Source of the DNA: Chitinophagaceae bacterium
Lineage (GTDB): Bacteria; Bacteroidota; Bacteroidia; Chitinophagales; Chitinophagaceae
Assembly (NCBI GenBank): GCA_017307735.1
Contig: JAFKGR010000004.1
Coordinates: 248,001 to 312,000, forward strand
Direction: 5' to 3'
DNA: 64,000 nucleotides
Positions 8,848-18,538 of this stretch are shown in pieces; position 1 is the stretch's first letter, and each line of letters opens with the position of its first letter. A program made the position numbers and the translations under genes. The notes beneath the pieces were generated by a model, which was not told the DNA's origin, made no database searches, and was given only the letters and a program-made list of their open reading frames with translations.

Positions 8848-9982
8848 CGATGGCTTGCTTCAAATCGGCAATTAAATCATCAGCGTCTTCAATACCCACA
8901 CTGAGCCGGATTAAAGAATCAGTCAATCCGTGTTTCAATCTTTCTTCTCTCGGAATGCTTGCGTGGGTCATTGTGGCCGGGTGCCCGATAAGGCTTTCCA
9001 CGCCTCCCAAACTTTCGGCAAGTGAAAATAATTTGGTGTGGGACAAAACTTTTTGGGCTGCGTCGATGCTGTCATCTTTCAGGGTGAAACTCATCATTCC
9101 TCCGAAACCACGCATTTGCTTTTTGGCGATGTCATGATTGGGATGATCAGGAAATCCGCACCAATAAACCTTGTCCACTTTTTTGTTACTGCGGAGCCAC
9201 TGCGCAATTTTTTCTCCGTTTTCACAATGGCGTTGCATCCTTACATGCAGGGTTTTCAATCCACGCAAAATGAGAAAACAATCCTGCGGGCCCGGTACAG
9301 CGCCGCAACTGTTTTGTATGAATGCAAGTTTTTCATGTAATACATCGTCTTTTACAATGATACACCCATGTACCACATCGCTGTGCCCGCCAATATATTT
9401 GGTTGCAGAATGGACAGCCATGTCGGCGCCGAGATCCAGCGGGTTCTGAAGGTAGGGTGAAGCAAATGTATTGTCAACTGCCATCAATATATTTTTCTTA
9501 TGGCAGATGGAAGCCACGGCTTCAATGTCGATGATGGACATCATCGGATTGGTTGGTGTTTCTGTCCAAACCAATTTTGTATTTGCTGTAATTTCTTTTT
9601 CTATGTTGGCTGCATCCGACATATCCACAAACTTGAATTTGATGCCATACCGTTCGAAAACTTTTGTAAACAAACGATAGGTTCCTCCATACATATCGTT
9701 AGCTGCAACCACTTCATCTCCCGAAGAGAGCAATTTGATAACGGCATCAATAGCGGCCAATCCGCTGGCAAAACACAAACCATATTTTCCGTTTTCGGCT
9801 GCTGCCAGTGCATCTTGCAATGCGTGCCGGGTTGGGTTTTGCGTACGTGCATACTCATAACCCTTGTGATGCCCGGGACTGTCCTGAACAAAAGTGGAGG
9901 TTTGGTAAATAGGAGTCATAATAGCTCCTGTACTCGGATCAGGCGATGTGCCTGCATGAATGAATTTGGTACCCTGTTTCAC
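8840..9982 (-). CDS. Cystathionine gamma-synthase/lyase-type PLP enzyme
   Basis: This 380-residue Cys/Met-metabolism PLP enzyme makes or cleaves cystathionine. It begins MKQGTKFIHAGTSPDPSTGA and shows the family marks GYEYARTQNPTRHALQ, FASGLAAIDAV, the cofactor-contacting ETPTNP and VDNTFASPYLQNP, and the PLP lysine in HSATKYIGGHSDVVHG. The C-terminus carries SLAESLGGVESLIGHPATMTH and LIRLSVGIED. Length is normal. Synthase (MetB) and lyase cannot be separated safely by eye, so no symbol is given. The 3' end overlaps the following TIGR02757 gene by 8 bp. Confidence 0.94.
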   Translation of the reverse strand: MKQGTKFIHAGTSPDPSTGAIMTPIYQTSTFVQDSPGHHKGYEYARTQNPTRHALQDALAAAENGKYGLCFASGLAAIDAVIKLLSSGDEVVAANDMYGGTYRLFTKVFERYGIKFKFVDMSDAANIEKEITANTKLVWTETPTNPMMSIIDIEAVASICHKKNILMAVDNTFASPYLQNPLDLGADMAVHSATKYIGGHSDVVHGCIIVKDDVLHEKLAFIQNSCGAVPGPQDCFLILRGLKTLHVRMQRHCENGEKIAQWLRSNKKVDKVYWCGFPDHPNHDIAKKQMRGFGGMMSFTLKDDSIDAAQKVLSHTKLFSLAESLGGVESLIGHPATMTHASIPREERLKHGLTDSLIRLSVGIEDADDLIADLKQAIDA

Positions 9983-10001
9983 GATTCTGAATTTAAATAG
10001 T

Positions 10002-10559
10002 TTAAAAATTTATTGGAACATTCACTTCTGCATTTTCCCACAAGATTTTCATGGTAGCCCCATAGTTTGCTTTGGTAAAATAAATAGTCATGTCTTCTGT
10101 CGCGTCATTCTGAATAACGGGTATGTTTGTACGTAAAACATCTTTTGTCCGGTTATATTTGAATGCTCCCCATGTATCCGTTTCCCGGTTGATGATCAAA
10201 GTCCATTTGCCGGGATAGGGGATGGCGTACATGGTGTATCTCCCTTTTTTGACAATTTTATTGTGAATTTTTGCATCTCTGAAAAATTCTATTTCTGTTG
10301 CCTCATTGGCACCCAGTCTCCATATTTCGCCATATTCAACCAATCCTCCAAAAATAATCCTGCCATTTACATGCGGCCTGCTGTAAATAACTCTCATGAC
10401 AGGCATTGCCGGCGCTTTGCCTGAGATTTTCAAAATTCCATAATTGGCAGGATAATAACTGATATCGAGAGGTGACTGATCGAGAGAGGGCGGCTTTTCA
10501 GGCTGAGCATAGACTCCGGGGGCAGAGATTAGCAAAAGAATAAACACAATACTTTTCAT
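10002..10559 (-). CDS. DUF2911 secreted protein
   Basis: From the ATG at 10559 the protein has 185 residues and begins with a signal peptide, MKSIVFILLLISAPGVYAQ, which favours this start over an upstream one at 10601. The mature part contains IYSRPHVNGRIIFGG, YGEIWRLGANEATEIEF, KKGRYTMYAIPYPGKWTLIIN and DTWGAFKYN, the conserved order of DUF2911, a Bacteroidota periplasmic family with a beta-sandwich appearance and no known function. It follows the AcpH-like gene on the same strand, with a 31-bp gap from this start. Confidence 0.88.
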   Translation of the reverse strand: MKSIVFILLLISAPGVYAQPEKPPSLDQSPLDISYYPANYGILKISGKAPAMPVMRVIYSRPHVNGRIIFGGLVEYGEIWRLGANEATEIEFFRDAKIHNKIVKKGRYTMYAIPYPGKWTLIINRETDTWGAFKYNRTKDVLRTNIPVIQNDATEDMTIYFTKANYGATMKILWENAEVNVPINF

Positions 10560-10590
10560 AATTCTTCCAAATATGCAAATATAGAGGCTT

Positions 10591-11187
10591 TTAATGTGCA
10601 TTGAAGTTGTTTAAAACTTCCAGTGCGTACTGTTTTACCTGCGGAAAAAATTCTTCATAACAGGATTGTAATTCGGTGTATCGGTGAAGAAAAATATGGT
10701 AGGCTTTTTCGGGAGGATTCATATACAAAGCGCGATGATAAAGACCGTGCAGACTTTTTTGAATTCCTGTAACCATGTGGTAATGATATAACCAATCCTG
10801 ATTTTTCATAAAAGGAAACATAGAAGCAAAAACATGTGGAAAGAGATGACGGGATTTTTCGAGGGATTGATAAGTTTCGTCTGCAAATTTTTTCAATTCC
10901 AAAGCGGTTTTAAATTCATTTTTATCATTTGCCAAAAAATGATCATAAACGATATCAATAATAGGGCCTGAATATAACCGGTAATCTGCCCTGAAAAAAG
11001 ATTCTGCTTTTTTGGTAGCGGGGTGGTGGTCGGTAAAATTATCAATCAGCCTGTGCAGTTGGATCCCATACATGATTTCGAGGGGATATTTGTATTTTTT
11101 TCTTCCCTTTACAAAATCACTTATCATGTTGCCGGTGAGAATTCCGGGATTCCCGAATGACAATACCGCATGAGCCAGATAATTCAT
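10591..11187 (-). CDS. ACP phosphodiesterase-like protein (AcpH family)
   Basis: The 198-residue protein begins MNYLAHAVLSFGNPGILTGN and continues MISDFVKGRKK, IQLHRLIDNFTDHHPATKKA and DIVYDHFLA, the histidine/aspartate pattern of the AcpH (YajB) family, an HD-like fold that removes 4'-phosphopantetheine from acyl carrier protein. Length is close to the E. coli enzyme. Many Bacteroidota carry this paralogue as DUF479, and its activity there is not established, so the functional assignment is by family only. Confidence 0.85.
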   Translation of the reverse strand: MNYLAHAVLSFGNPGILTGNMISDFVKGRKKYKYPLEIMYGIQLHRLIDNFTDHHPATKKAESFFRADYRLYSGPIIDIVYDHFLANDKNEFKTALELKKFADETYQSLEKSRHLFPHVFASMFPFMKNQDWLYHYHMVTGIQKSLHGLYHRALYMNPPEKAYHIFLHRYTELQSCYEEFFPQVKQYALEVLNNFNAH

Positions 11188-11325
11188 TTCTCAAATTTAA
11201 AGACAAGGGATTGAAAAACTTAGTTATTCAAGTATCAATCCGGGTTTTTTGACAAATGGATTCCAATGAAAAATATCTTATTTGAGCAGATAAAGTTAAC
11301 CTGCGTACCTTGCGCATGAAATAAC

Positions 11326-11333
11326 TAAGTTTG
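11326..11333 (+). promoter_or_regulatory. Candidate -7 box TAnnTTTG for the galactose genes
   Basis: TAAGTTTG matches the Bacteroidota -7 consensus TAnnTTTG exactly and lies 16 bp before the galM ATG. No clear -33 TTTG is found at the usual spacing of about 19-21 bp, so it is only a candidate. Confidence 0.35.
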
Positions 11334-11349
11334 AGTAAACACTTACCTG

Positions 11350-12303
11350 ATGTTTAGCGTACAGAGTGTCAGAGAAAACGGATTTGACAAGCTTATTTTA
11401 AAGGATGGTTCCGGAGGCTGTTATTGTGAATTGATTCCTTCCTGTGGTGCATCACTTCATGCATTTGGCGTAAAGACGAATGACAAAAATGTACAGGTGA
11501 TTGATCATTATGAATCAGAAAAACAATTTAAAGAAGAAGTGGAGCCGCTGGGATACAAGAGTTGTAAACTGGCGCCGTTTGTTTGCCGGTTGCGTGACAG
11601 TACTTATTCTTTTGAAGGAGAAAAATATACCATTCAGACAAATCCTGACAGGCACGCGCTTCACGGTTTGTTGTATAAAAAACCGTTTAATGTAGAAAAT
11701 ACAAATGCAGATGATCAACATGCCGTGGCTGTCCTTTCTTACCATTACGACAATGAAGATCCGGGCTACCCATTCAGATTTGATTGCATAATTACCTATG
11801 AACTTAAAACAGGCAATCGTCTCCGTCTCAAAACAGAATACGTTAATCATTCCGGAAAAGCAATGCCCGTGCAGGACGGATGGCATCCTTATTTTACTCT
11901 CGGGAAAAAAGTGGATGACCTTGAATTGCAATTCCATTCCGAAAGCAAACTTATTTTTGACGATCAACTGATGCCCACCGGGGCAAAAGTGAGAGATGAT
12001 AGCTTTGATCATTTCTCGCGTATCGGAAGTATTCATCTGGACAATTGTTTTGTGCTGGATGAAAATGGAACGCAACCCATGTGTGTTTTGAGAAACAGAG
12101 AAAGTAGATTTGAAGTGTGTTTATTTCCGGAGCCTTCTTATCCTTATCTCCAGATTTATACACCTTCACATCGCAATTCTATCGCAATTGAAAACCTGAG
12201 CGGCCCACCAAACGCATTCAATCTCGGATATGGTTTTACAACATTAAACGATGGGCAAAGTGTTTCATTTGAGACTGCATATCAAATATCTTTCTTAAAC
12301 TAA
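11350..12303 (+). CDS. galM: Aldose 1-epimerase (galactose mutarotase family)
   Basis: This enzyme interconverts alpha and beta anomers of hexoses, feeding alpha-galactose to galactokinase. The 317-residue protein shows LAPFVCRLRDSTYSFEG, the substrate-binding NPDRHALHGLLYKKPF with its conserved His, and VQDGWHPYFTLG with a second conserved His; a later ENLSGPPNAFN segment fits the family. No signal peptide is visible, so it should be cytoplasmic. It is followed by galK after only 4 bp, which strongly supports a galactose-utilisation operon. The sequence is nearer the Bacteroidota GalM-like group than E. coli GalM. Confidence 0.9.
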   Translation: MFSVQSVRENGFDKLILKDGSGGCYCELIPSCGASLHAFGVKTNDKNVQVIDHYESEKQFKEEVEPLGYKSCKLAPFVCRLRDSTYSFEGEKYTIQTNPDRHALHGLLYKKPFNVENTNADDQHAVAVLSYHYDNEDPGYPFRFDCIITYELKTGNRLRLKTEYVNHSGKAMPVQDGWHPYFTLGKKVDDLELQFHSESKLIFDDQLMPTGAKVRDDSFDHFSRIGSIHLDNCFVLDENGTQPMCVLRNRESRFEVCLFPEPSYPYLQIYTPSHRNSIAIENLSGPPNAFNLGYGFTTLNDGQSVSFETAYQISFLN

Positions 12304-12307
12304 AACT

Positions 12308-13486
12308 ATGAACCCGCTTGCTCAAAAAATAAAAGAGGCATTTATTAAAAGATACAAATCAGAGCCAGGGATTTATTTTTCACCGGGAAGAATCAATCTG
12401 ATCGGAGAACATATTGATTACAATGACGGATATGTGATGCCTTGTGCAATCAATAAAGGAATGTATTTCGCAGTATCTCCCAACGGGAAAAAAGATGTCA
12501 GTATTTTTTCGAGAGATTATCAGGAAGAATGTAAAGTATCCCTGACCTCTGTAGCCCCGGATGAAGGCTGGAAAAATTATGTGCTGAGTGTGATCAATGA
12601 GTTTCAGAAAGATGGTAAGGTATTGGAAGGGTTTAATTGTTTGTTTGGCGCCAATGTGCCGTCCGGTGCAGGACTTTCGTCGTCAGCAGCTCTTGAAGGT
12701 GGTTTGGCATTTGCATTGAACGATATTTTTTCTTTGGGTTACAACCCGAAACAATTGGCGCTTCTTTGTCAGAGGGCAGAACATGGTTTCCCTCAGGTAA
12801 ATTGTGGAATCATGGATCAGTTTGCCAATATGCTGGGCAAAGAAGGTTCAGTTATTCTGCTTGATTGCAAAGATCATGTCCATTCTTATTTGCCGCTCAA
12901 TCCGGGAGATTACCGAATTGTACTTATCAACACAAAAGTGCACCACGCACTGGCTGCATCGGCCTATAACACGCGGCGTACCGAATGTGAAACAGGATTA
13001 AAAATTATCAGGGAGAATACTCCGTTCAAATCATTCAGGGATGTGCATAATTCAAAACTGCTGCAGAAACTGGAAGATAAAATGGGAAAATATGTCTGGA
13101 AGCGGTGTACCTATGTGGTTGATGAAATTCAACGCACATTACTTGCTGCCAAATTTTTGAAGAAAGGAAAACTTAAAGATTTCGGTACGCTGATGTTTAA
13201 ATCGCACGAAGGCCTGAGTGAATTATTCAAAGTAAGTTGTGCAGAAATGGATTTTCTGGTTAAGGTTGCAGAAGGGTATCCCGGTGTAATAGGTGCAAGG
13301 ATGATGGGAGGGGGATTTGGAGGCTGCACTATAAATATCGTTCACAAAGACAATAAAGAAGCTTTTGTTGCAACATCTCTGGATAAATATAAAAAAGAAT
13401 TTCAGAGTGTAGCCGAAAGCTACGATGTGGTAACAGCCGACGGAACACATCTTGTTACTGAAGATGAATCAGGAAATCAGAAATAA
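12308..13486 (+). CDS. galK: Galactokinase
   Basis: GalK phosphorylates alpha-D-galactose to galactose-1-phosphate in the Leloir pathway. The 392-residue GHMP kinase contains the galactokinase signature PGRINLIGEHIDYNDGYVMP near residues 26-45, the ATP-binding PSGAGLSSSAALEG near 119-132, NCGIMDQFANMLGKEG with the catalytic-base Asp, and motif 3 as GARMMGGGFGGCTINIV. Length is normal. It is coupled to galM (4-bp gap). galT and galE are not in the window; the next gene, an acyltransferase, may or may not be in the same operon. Confidence 0.96.
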   Translation: MNPLAQKIKEAFIKRYKSEPGIYFSPGRINLIGEHIDYNDGYVMPCAINKGMYFAVSPNGKKDVSIFSRDYQEECKVSLTSVAPDEGWKNYVLSVINEFQKDGKVLEGFNCLFGANVPSGAGLSSSAALEGGLAFALNDIFSLGYNPKQLALLCQRAEHGFPQVNCGIMDQFANMLGKEGSVILLDCKDHVHSYLPLNPGDYRIVLINTKVHHALAASAYNTRRTECETGLKIIRENTPFKSFRDVHNSKLLQKLEDKMGKYVWKRCTYVVDEIQRTLLAAKFLKKGKLKDFGTLMFKSHEGLSELFKVSCAEMDFLVKVAEGYPGVIGARMMGGGFGGCTINIVHKDNKEAFVATSLDKYKKEFQSVAESYDVVTADGTHLVTEDESGNQK

Positions 13487-13554
13487 GATTTTACAGATTG
13501 AGGTAAAGATTTTTTTTACATTCGGGCTTTGATTGCTGCTTTTAATCCTTTTTT

Positions 13555-14766
13555 ATGATTGACGTAATAAAATCCAAACAGAGGTTTTACAGCCTTGATG
13601 TTTTCAGAGGAGCTACTGTGGCTCTGATGATCATGGTTAATAATCCCGGATCGTGGGCAAATATTTATTCTCCGCTTGAACATGCAGAGTGGCATGGGCT
13701 TACTCCCACGGATCTGGTATTTCCTTTTTTCCTGTTTGCAGTCGGAAATGCTTTTGCATTTGTAATGCCACGTTTGCAGGCTTCGGGGCATTCTGCATTT
13801 TGGAAGAAAGTTATCCGCCGCGGTATTCTCATTTTTGCACTCGGGCTTTTCTTGAATTGGATTCCGTTTATGCGATGGCAGGATAATCAGTTGATGTTTA
13901 ATTCCTGGAATTTTATTGGAGCTGACGGACAGCTTCACGGTGTACGGATTTTAGGCGTATTACAACGTATTGCGATTGCATATTTCCTTGCGGCGGTTAT
14001 TATTTATTTCTTTAAACTAAGAGGTTCTTTTTTAATCGCCTGTTTTATTTTGCTCGGATACTGGCTTCTGTGTTATGCCATGAATCCTGCAGATCCTTAT
14101 AGCCTTTCAGGTTGGTTTGGAACGAATGTCGATAAAGCGATCCTTCATCCTCAGCATATGTATCATGGTGAAGTGCGGAATGGTATTGCGTTGGCCTTTG
14201 ACCCCGAGGGGCTCATGAGTTCGTTTACTCCTGTGACGCAGGTTATATTTGGATATTTGTGCGGTGATTACATTATCAGAAAAGGCAAGACCGCTGAAAT
14301 GGTTAATGGCCTTTTTGTAGCGGGAACTATTTTATTAGTGGCAGGGTACGTGTGGAATTTTACTTTTCCGGTTAATAAAAAAATATGGACGAGCAGTTTT
14401 GTTGTGTGTACAACAGGGATGGCTATGATTATTATTGCCCTGATGATTTATGTGATTGAACTGAAAGGAAGAAAGACCTGGTTGGATAAATTTTTCAATG
14501 TATTTGGTAAAAATCCGCTTTTCATTTTTGTCCTTTCGGGATTCATTCCAAGGTTTACAGGTCTGATCCGGATCCCCGATGGGATGGATGCAATGGGAAA
14601 AATCGTTTACAGTACACCGTTACACTGGTTCTATGAACATATTTGTAAACCGGTTTTCCCGGACAATCTGAAAAACGGGTCCTTGTTGTATGCTTTGATT
14701 TGGATTTTTGTGATGTGGCTGATTGTGTACTGGATGGATAAGAAGAAGATTTATATAAAGATTTGA
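13555..14766 (+). CDS. NagX/DUF5009-type membrane acyltransferase (heparan-alpha-glucosaminide N-acetyltransferase-like)
   Basis: The 403-residue polytopic protein starts with FYSLDVFRGATVALMIMVNNPG, followed by AEWHGLTPTDLVFPFFLFAVG with the catalytic-type His, and has about ten membrane segments. This is the pattern of NagX/YeiB-like proteins related to lysosomal heparan-alpha-glucosaminide N-acetyltransferase, thought to acetylate amino sugars across the membrane. In Bacteroidota such genes sit near amino-sugar utilisation genes; here galactose genes lie upstream (68-bp gap). The exact substrate is unknown. Confidence 0.85.
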   Translation: MIDVIKSKQRFYSLDVFRGATVALMIMVNNPGSWANIYSPLEHAEWHGLTPTDLVFPFFLFAVGNAFAFVMPRLQASGHSAFWKKVIRRGILIFALGLFLNWIPFMRWQDNQLMFNSWNFIGADGQLHGVRILGVLQRIAIAYFLAAVIIYFFKLRGSFLIACFILLGYWLLCYAMNPADPYSLSGWFGTNVDKAILHPQHMYHGEVRNGIALAFDPEGLMSSFTPVTQVIFGYLCGDYIIRKGKTAEMVNGLFVAGTILLVAGYVWNFTFPVNKKIWTSSFVVCTTGMAMIIIALMIYVIELKGRKTWLDKFFNVFGKNPLFIFVLSGFIPRFTGLIRIPDGMDAMGKIVYSTPLHWFYEHICKPVFPDNLKNGSLLYALIWIFVMWLIVYWMDKKKIYIKI

Positions 14767-14807
14767 GTTACGAAGTTCGTCTGTTGTTGAGGATTGGGAG
14801 TTGAGTG

Positions 14808-14901
14808 TTCCAGGTTTTAAGTTCCAAGTTTTATAAAACTCAAGACCCGGAATCTTGAACCCAGAACTTTGAACCCGGAACTTTGAACCCGGAACTTTGA
14901 A
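14808..14901 (+). repeat. Heptameric repeat array (NNNNGAA units)
   Basis: From 14846 to 14901 eight consecutive 7-bp units all end in GAA: CCCGGAA, TCTTGAA, CCCAGAA, CTTTGAA, then CCCGGAA and CTTTGAA twice. Just upstream (14808-14835) four heptads run in the opposite sense (TTCCAGG, TTTTAAG, TTCCAAG, TTTTATA), with the 12-bp palindrome GTTTTATAAAAC in between. Such heptad arrays are a known kind of intergenic repeat in Bacteroidota and cyanobacteria; no function is established. Confidence 0.75.
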
Positions 14902-14963
14902 TCCAGCACGGCTGACACCCGTCTGAACGTCTAACCGCCTAAACAATTAAGATAATTTTTAAA

Positions 14964-16079
14964 ATGAAATATTTCGTTCTGTTTATTTCTCTGTTATTTG
15001 GTGTTCAAACTTTGACTCAATCACAGAATTTGAATCAGCAATTGCAAAAGATCATGGCCGGAATCTATCCGTCAGATCAACCCGGAGCAGCGTTACTGGT
15101 TGTGCAAAATGGGAAGGCAATTTTTAGGGAAGGATTTGGGTTGGCGGATTTGAATGAGAAAAGAACAATTACACCAGCTACCAATTTCAGGATGGCTTCG
15201 GTGAGTAAACAATTTACGGCGATGTGCATTCTTACTTTGTGGAAAGAAGGAAAATTAAAACCGCAGGACCCGATTACAAAATATCTTACAGGCCTGCCGG
15301 AATTTGCAAAAGAAATAACTATTTGGAATTTACTTACACATAGTTCGGGTTTGGAAGATTATGAAGACTTAATTCCCCAAAACCGTAAAACGCAGGTTTC
15401 TGATCATGATGTATTGGATTTGATAAGACATTCGGATAGTCTTTATTTCAAACCGGGAACCCGATTCCGTTATAGCAATACCGGATTTTGCATGCTGGCC
15501 AATATTGTAGAAAAAGTTTCGGGGATACGCTATCAGGATTTTATTGCAACGAAAATATTTGAACCATTGAAGATGTCTCATTCAATGATGTTGCAAAAAA
15601 ATAAAGAGATTTCCGGCAGAGCTTTTGGATATCATAATGGTAACGGACAATGGAAATTTGCCGATCAAAGCATTACAAGCGCCACCATGGGCGACGGCTG
15701 TGTTTATACTTCTTTAAATGATTATGAAAAATGGATGGAGGGTTTGTGGCATCAGCAATTGATAAAATTTGATTCTGCACATAGTCCGTTGTTGCCTCAC
15801 ATCCGTATTAATTCAATGTTGGATTATGGTTTCGGCTGGTTTACGACACATGAAGAAGATAGATCCCGTGCTGATTTTCATTCAGGAGAAAGTACCGGCT
15901 TTCACAATATGGTATATCACAACCCTTCTAAAAAATTGTTGATTGTTATTTTCTCAAACAGTGATGACGACCGCATCTCGCAGGCATTTGATAAAGTAGC
16001 AGAAGTAATGAATGTCAGATTGCCATTCGGAGTGAAAGAGAAATCCCTATTTCATGTGCTGAGCAATATTTACGAATGA
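14964..16079 (+). CDS. Serine hydrolase, class C beta-lactamase/penicillin-binding family, secreted
   Basis: The 371-residue protein has a signal peptide (MKYFVLFISLLFGVQTLTQS) and then the full set of family motifs: SxxK as S-V-S-K at residues 79-82 in FRMASVSKQFTAM, the YxN motif as RYSNTGFCML, and an HxG motif as DFHSGESTGF in the C-terminal part. These proteins range from esterases and D-amino peptidases to beta-lactamases; motif content alone does not indicate antibiotic resistance. It is monocistronic, preceded by a heptad repeat array and followed by a bidirectional terminator shared with the convergent peptidase gene. Confidence 0.88.
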   Translation: MKYFVLFISLLFGVQTLTQSQNLNQQLQKIMAGIYPSDQPGAALLVVQNGKAIFREGFGLADLNEKRTITPATNFRMASVSKQFTAMCILTLWKEGKLKPQDPITKYLTGLPEFAKEITIWNLLTHSSGLEDYEDLIPQNRKTQVSDHDVLDLIRHSDSLYFKPGTRFRYSNTGFCMLANIVEKVSGIRYQDFIATKIFEPLKMSHSMMLQKNKEISGRAFGYHNGNGQWKFADQSITSATMGDGCVYTSLNDYEKWMEGLWHQQLIKFDSAHSPLLPHIRINSMLDYGFGWFTTHEEDRSRADFHSGESTGFHNMVYHNPSKKLLIVIFSNSDDDRISQAFDKVAEVMNVRLPFGVKEKSLFHVLSNIYE

Positions 16080-16123
16080 TTTTAAATTAAAAATTTAGTT
16101 GGTGGCATTTATTCATAATGCAT

Positions 16124-16157
16124 AAAAAATGCAAGAGGTCAGGCTTGCATTTAAAAA
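16124..16157. terminator. Bidirectional terminator between convergent genes
   Basis: AAATGCAAG (16127-16135) and CTTGCATTT (16144-16152) form a perfect 9-bp stem with an 8-nt loop, flanked by A-runs upstream and a TTTAAAAAG tail. It lies between the stops of the serine hydrolase (+) and the S9 peptidase (-), so it can serve both. Confidence 0.7.
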
Positions 16158-16189
16158 GTTTATCCCGAAAAGGTATTTAACCTGTTCTG

Positions 16190-18385
16190 CTATTTTGCTC
16201 CCGGAGGGCAAAATTCTCTCAGATAATCTGTATAAAGCGTCATCAGGTGCTGGAAGGTGCCTTCTCCTTCAGAAAGGCTGTGAGTCCTGTTGGGATAAGG
16301 CATAAAGCGAAATTGTTTGTGATATTTGATCAATTCATTCAGCATTTTCTCCGCATTGTCATATTGTACATTGTCATCTCCGGTACCATGTACAAACAAC
16401 AGGTTTCCCTGAAGGTTTTTCGCATAATGAATGGGAGACCCTAACACATAATCATCCATATTCTCCTGGGGCAGCCCCATGTATCTTTCTTCGTAAATAT
16501 TATCGTAATAAAGCAAATTGGTAACGGCAGCAATCGCAATTCCTGTTTTAAATATTTCGGGAAACTGGAATAATAAATTCATTGTCGACGATCCTCCTCC
16601 GCTCCATCCCCATACTGCTACGCGGTCTCTATCGAACCACGGATGATCCAGAATCTTTTTCGCTGCCAGTCCGAGATCCCGTATGTTTAATCTTCCCAAT
16701 TGTTTGTAGATAGATTTTCTCCATTCGGCTCCGCGCAAAGAAGGAGTCCCGCGATTATCGACGGAAAATTGAAAGTATCCGTCCTGGCTCATGTCTCCGT
16801 TGTAGAGAAAATTTCTTTGCGCGCCATATCGATCAGTTACAGTACTGGCCGCAGGTTCACCATACACATAAAAAACAGAAGGATATTTTTTGGTGCTGTC
16901 AAAGTTTGCCGGCATTGCCATCCATGCATCGAGTGAGATACCGTCATCTGTAGTTACTTTAAAAAATTTTATTCTGTCTTTATTCCTGGTGTCAACACGC
17001 ATATTGTTTGCGATGCTTTTGGCAGGGTCAAGTGGTTTGTGATCGGGAAGTGAAATCCATTCACCGCTTGGGAATATATCATGGCTTGAGAATTCATGCA
17101 TGGCATATTTTGCAAACGGTGAAATGTTGTAATCGTGGGTACCGGTTTCATTAGCCGGAGATAATTTTTCAAGAGTTCCTTGGCCATCGAGCTTCGTTCT
17201 GAAAAGATAGAGTTGTGTAGCATTGTCAGGACTTGCCATGAAATACACATAATTATTTTTCTCATCAATGCACTTGATATTATCGATGTCATAATTGCCA
17301 TTGGTGATGAGGGTTTCTTTTCCGGTTCGGTCAATGCGGTAAATGTGGCGCCAGCCATCTTTTTCACTTACCCACAAAAAATCTTTTCCACTCTTGAACC
17401 AATCCCAACCCGTTGGATCGTCATCATTCCATCTCGATTTGATATCGATAAATGCTTTGTCTGTCTCTGTATAAAAATTTTTGGCGTCGCCGGTATTCAC
17501 ATCGCAAAAGAAGAGTTTACTTTCATTTTGTTTTCTGTTGAGTTGTTGCAATACAAGCTGGATGCTGTTATCCGCCCATTCCATTCTTGGAATGTAGTGT
17601 TGTTGCGGATCACCGGGCACCTTCATCCACTGTACCTTATCAGTGGCCACTGTGATGACTCCGATTCTTACCGGAGAAGGAGGTTCACCTACTTTGGGAT
17701 ATTCCACCGGTATGATTCTGCTGTAAACCGAGTCTGTTGTATTCAACATATAATAATCGCGGATTTTGGTAGCGTCAACCTGCCAGAATGCAATTTTTTT
17801 ACTGTCAGGGCTCCAGCGGAAACCATCACGGCAACCGAATTCTTCTTCATATACCCAATCAAAAGTACCATTGATAAATTTTCGTGTACCATTGGTTGTC
17901 AGAGCAGTAATTTTATGGGTAGTCAGGTTTTCTACATAAATATTGTGCCCGCTGACATAGGCTGCTTTGGCGCCATCCGGAGATATCTTGGCAAACATCA
18001 ATGATTGTGAAGGGAGACTTTTACCAAGTTGAGTTAATGTTTTTGTTGTGGCATCATAAACCCAATAGTCTCCGCGGGTTTTGTAACGCCACACTTTTGC
18101 TGTGTTGGTGAAAATGAGCAGTCTCTTATTACCCGGTGAAAAACTATAAATATTAAATGAGAGCGGTGTTTGTTTTCCCTGCGGAATGAGTTCCTGAGAA
18201 CTGACAAGTGTGGTTTCGTTTCCGGTTGACAAATCATGGCGAACGATATTGCCATTCTCGATAATCATGTATCCGTTCCCATCAGGAGTCCAGTAAATGT
18301 CTTTTGGCCTGAATTGAGAAAAAGAAAAAAGGGAAGTGAAAACGAAAACAATTAATAAGAAGCAATGGCGTGTTTTGAATTTCAT
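16190..18385 (-). CDS. Secreted dipeptidyl-peptidase IV-type S9B peptidase
   Basis: The 731-residue protein has a signal peptide (MKFKTRHCFLLIVFVFTSLF), an N-terminal beta-propeller region (about residues 30-470, with EEEFGCRDGFRWSPDSKKIAF carrying the Glu-Glu pair that binds the substrate N-terminus), and a C-terminal alpha/beta-hydrolase domain. The nucleophile is in WGWSGGGSSTMN, the Asp in HGTGDDNVQYDNA and the His in YPNRTHSLSEGEG. These features indicate removal of Xaa-Pro dipeptides in the periplasm or at the surface. The N-terminal YVYGEPAASTVTDRYG block is typical. It is transcribed alone, with the efflux operon 153 bp upstream on the same strand. Confidence 0.94.
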   Translation of the reverse strand: MKFKTRHCFLLIVFVFTSLFSFSQFRPKDIYWTPDGNGYMIIENGNIVRHDLSTGNETTLVSSQELIPQGKQTPLSFNIYSFSPGNKRLLIFTNTAKVWRYKTRGDYWVYDATTKTLTQLGKSLPSQSLMFAKISPDGAKAAYVSGHNIYVENLTTHKITALTTNGTRKFINGTFDWVYEEEFGCRDGFRWSPDSKKIAFWQVDATKIRDYYMLNTTDSVYSRIIPVEYPKVGEPPSPVRIGVITVATDKVQWMKVPGDPQQHYIPRMEWADNSIQLVLQQLNRKQNESKLFFCDVNTGDAKNFYTETDKAFIDIKSRWNDDDPTGWDWFKSGKDFLWVSEKDGWRHIYRIDRTGKETLITNGNYDIDNIKCIDEKNNYVYFMASPDNATQLYLFRTKLDGQGTLEKLSPANETGTHDYNISPFAKYAMHEFSSHDIFPSGEWISLPDHKPLDPAKSIANNMRVDTRNKDRIKFFKVTTDDGISLDAWMAMPANFDSTKKYPSVFYVYGEPAASTVTDRYGAQRNFLYNGDMSQDGYFQFSVDNRGTPSLRGAEWRKSIYKQLGRLNIRDLGLAAKKILDHPWFDRDRVAVWGWSGGGSSTMNLLFQFPEIFKTGIAIAAVTNLLYYDNIYEERYMGLPQENMDDYVLGSPIHYAKNLQGNLLFVHGTGDDNVQYDNAEKMLNELIKYHKQFRFMPYPNRTHSLSEGEGTFQHLMTLYTDYLREFCPPGAK

Positions 18386-18538
18386 GGATTCTTTTTTGGT
18401 AAAAATAAGGAAAGGGATTCTCAGTTTTAGAAAACAGAATTAAAATGATTTTCATCTTCAGGATTTTGCCGTAGTATGAATTATTTTTTTGATGGCTCAA
18501 TAGCAATAATTCCCAACCATCAAAGTTTTTCCGCTCTG

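Noticed and set aside
17180..18004. 274-codon plus-strand frame
   Set aside because: It lies wholly inside the S9 peptidase on the other strand, whose catalytic motifs are complete.
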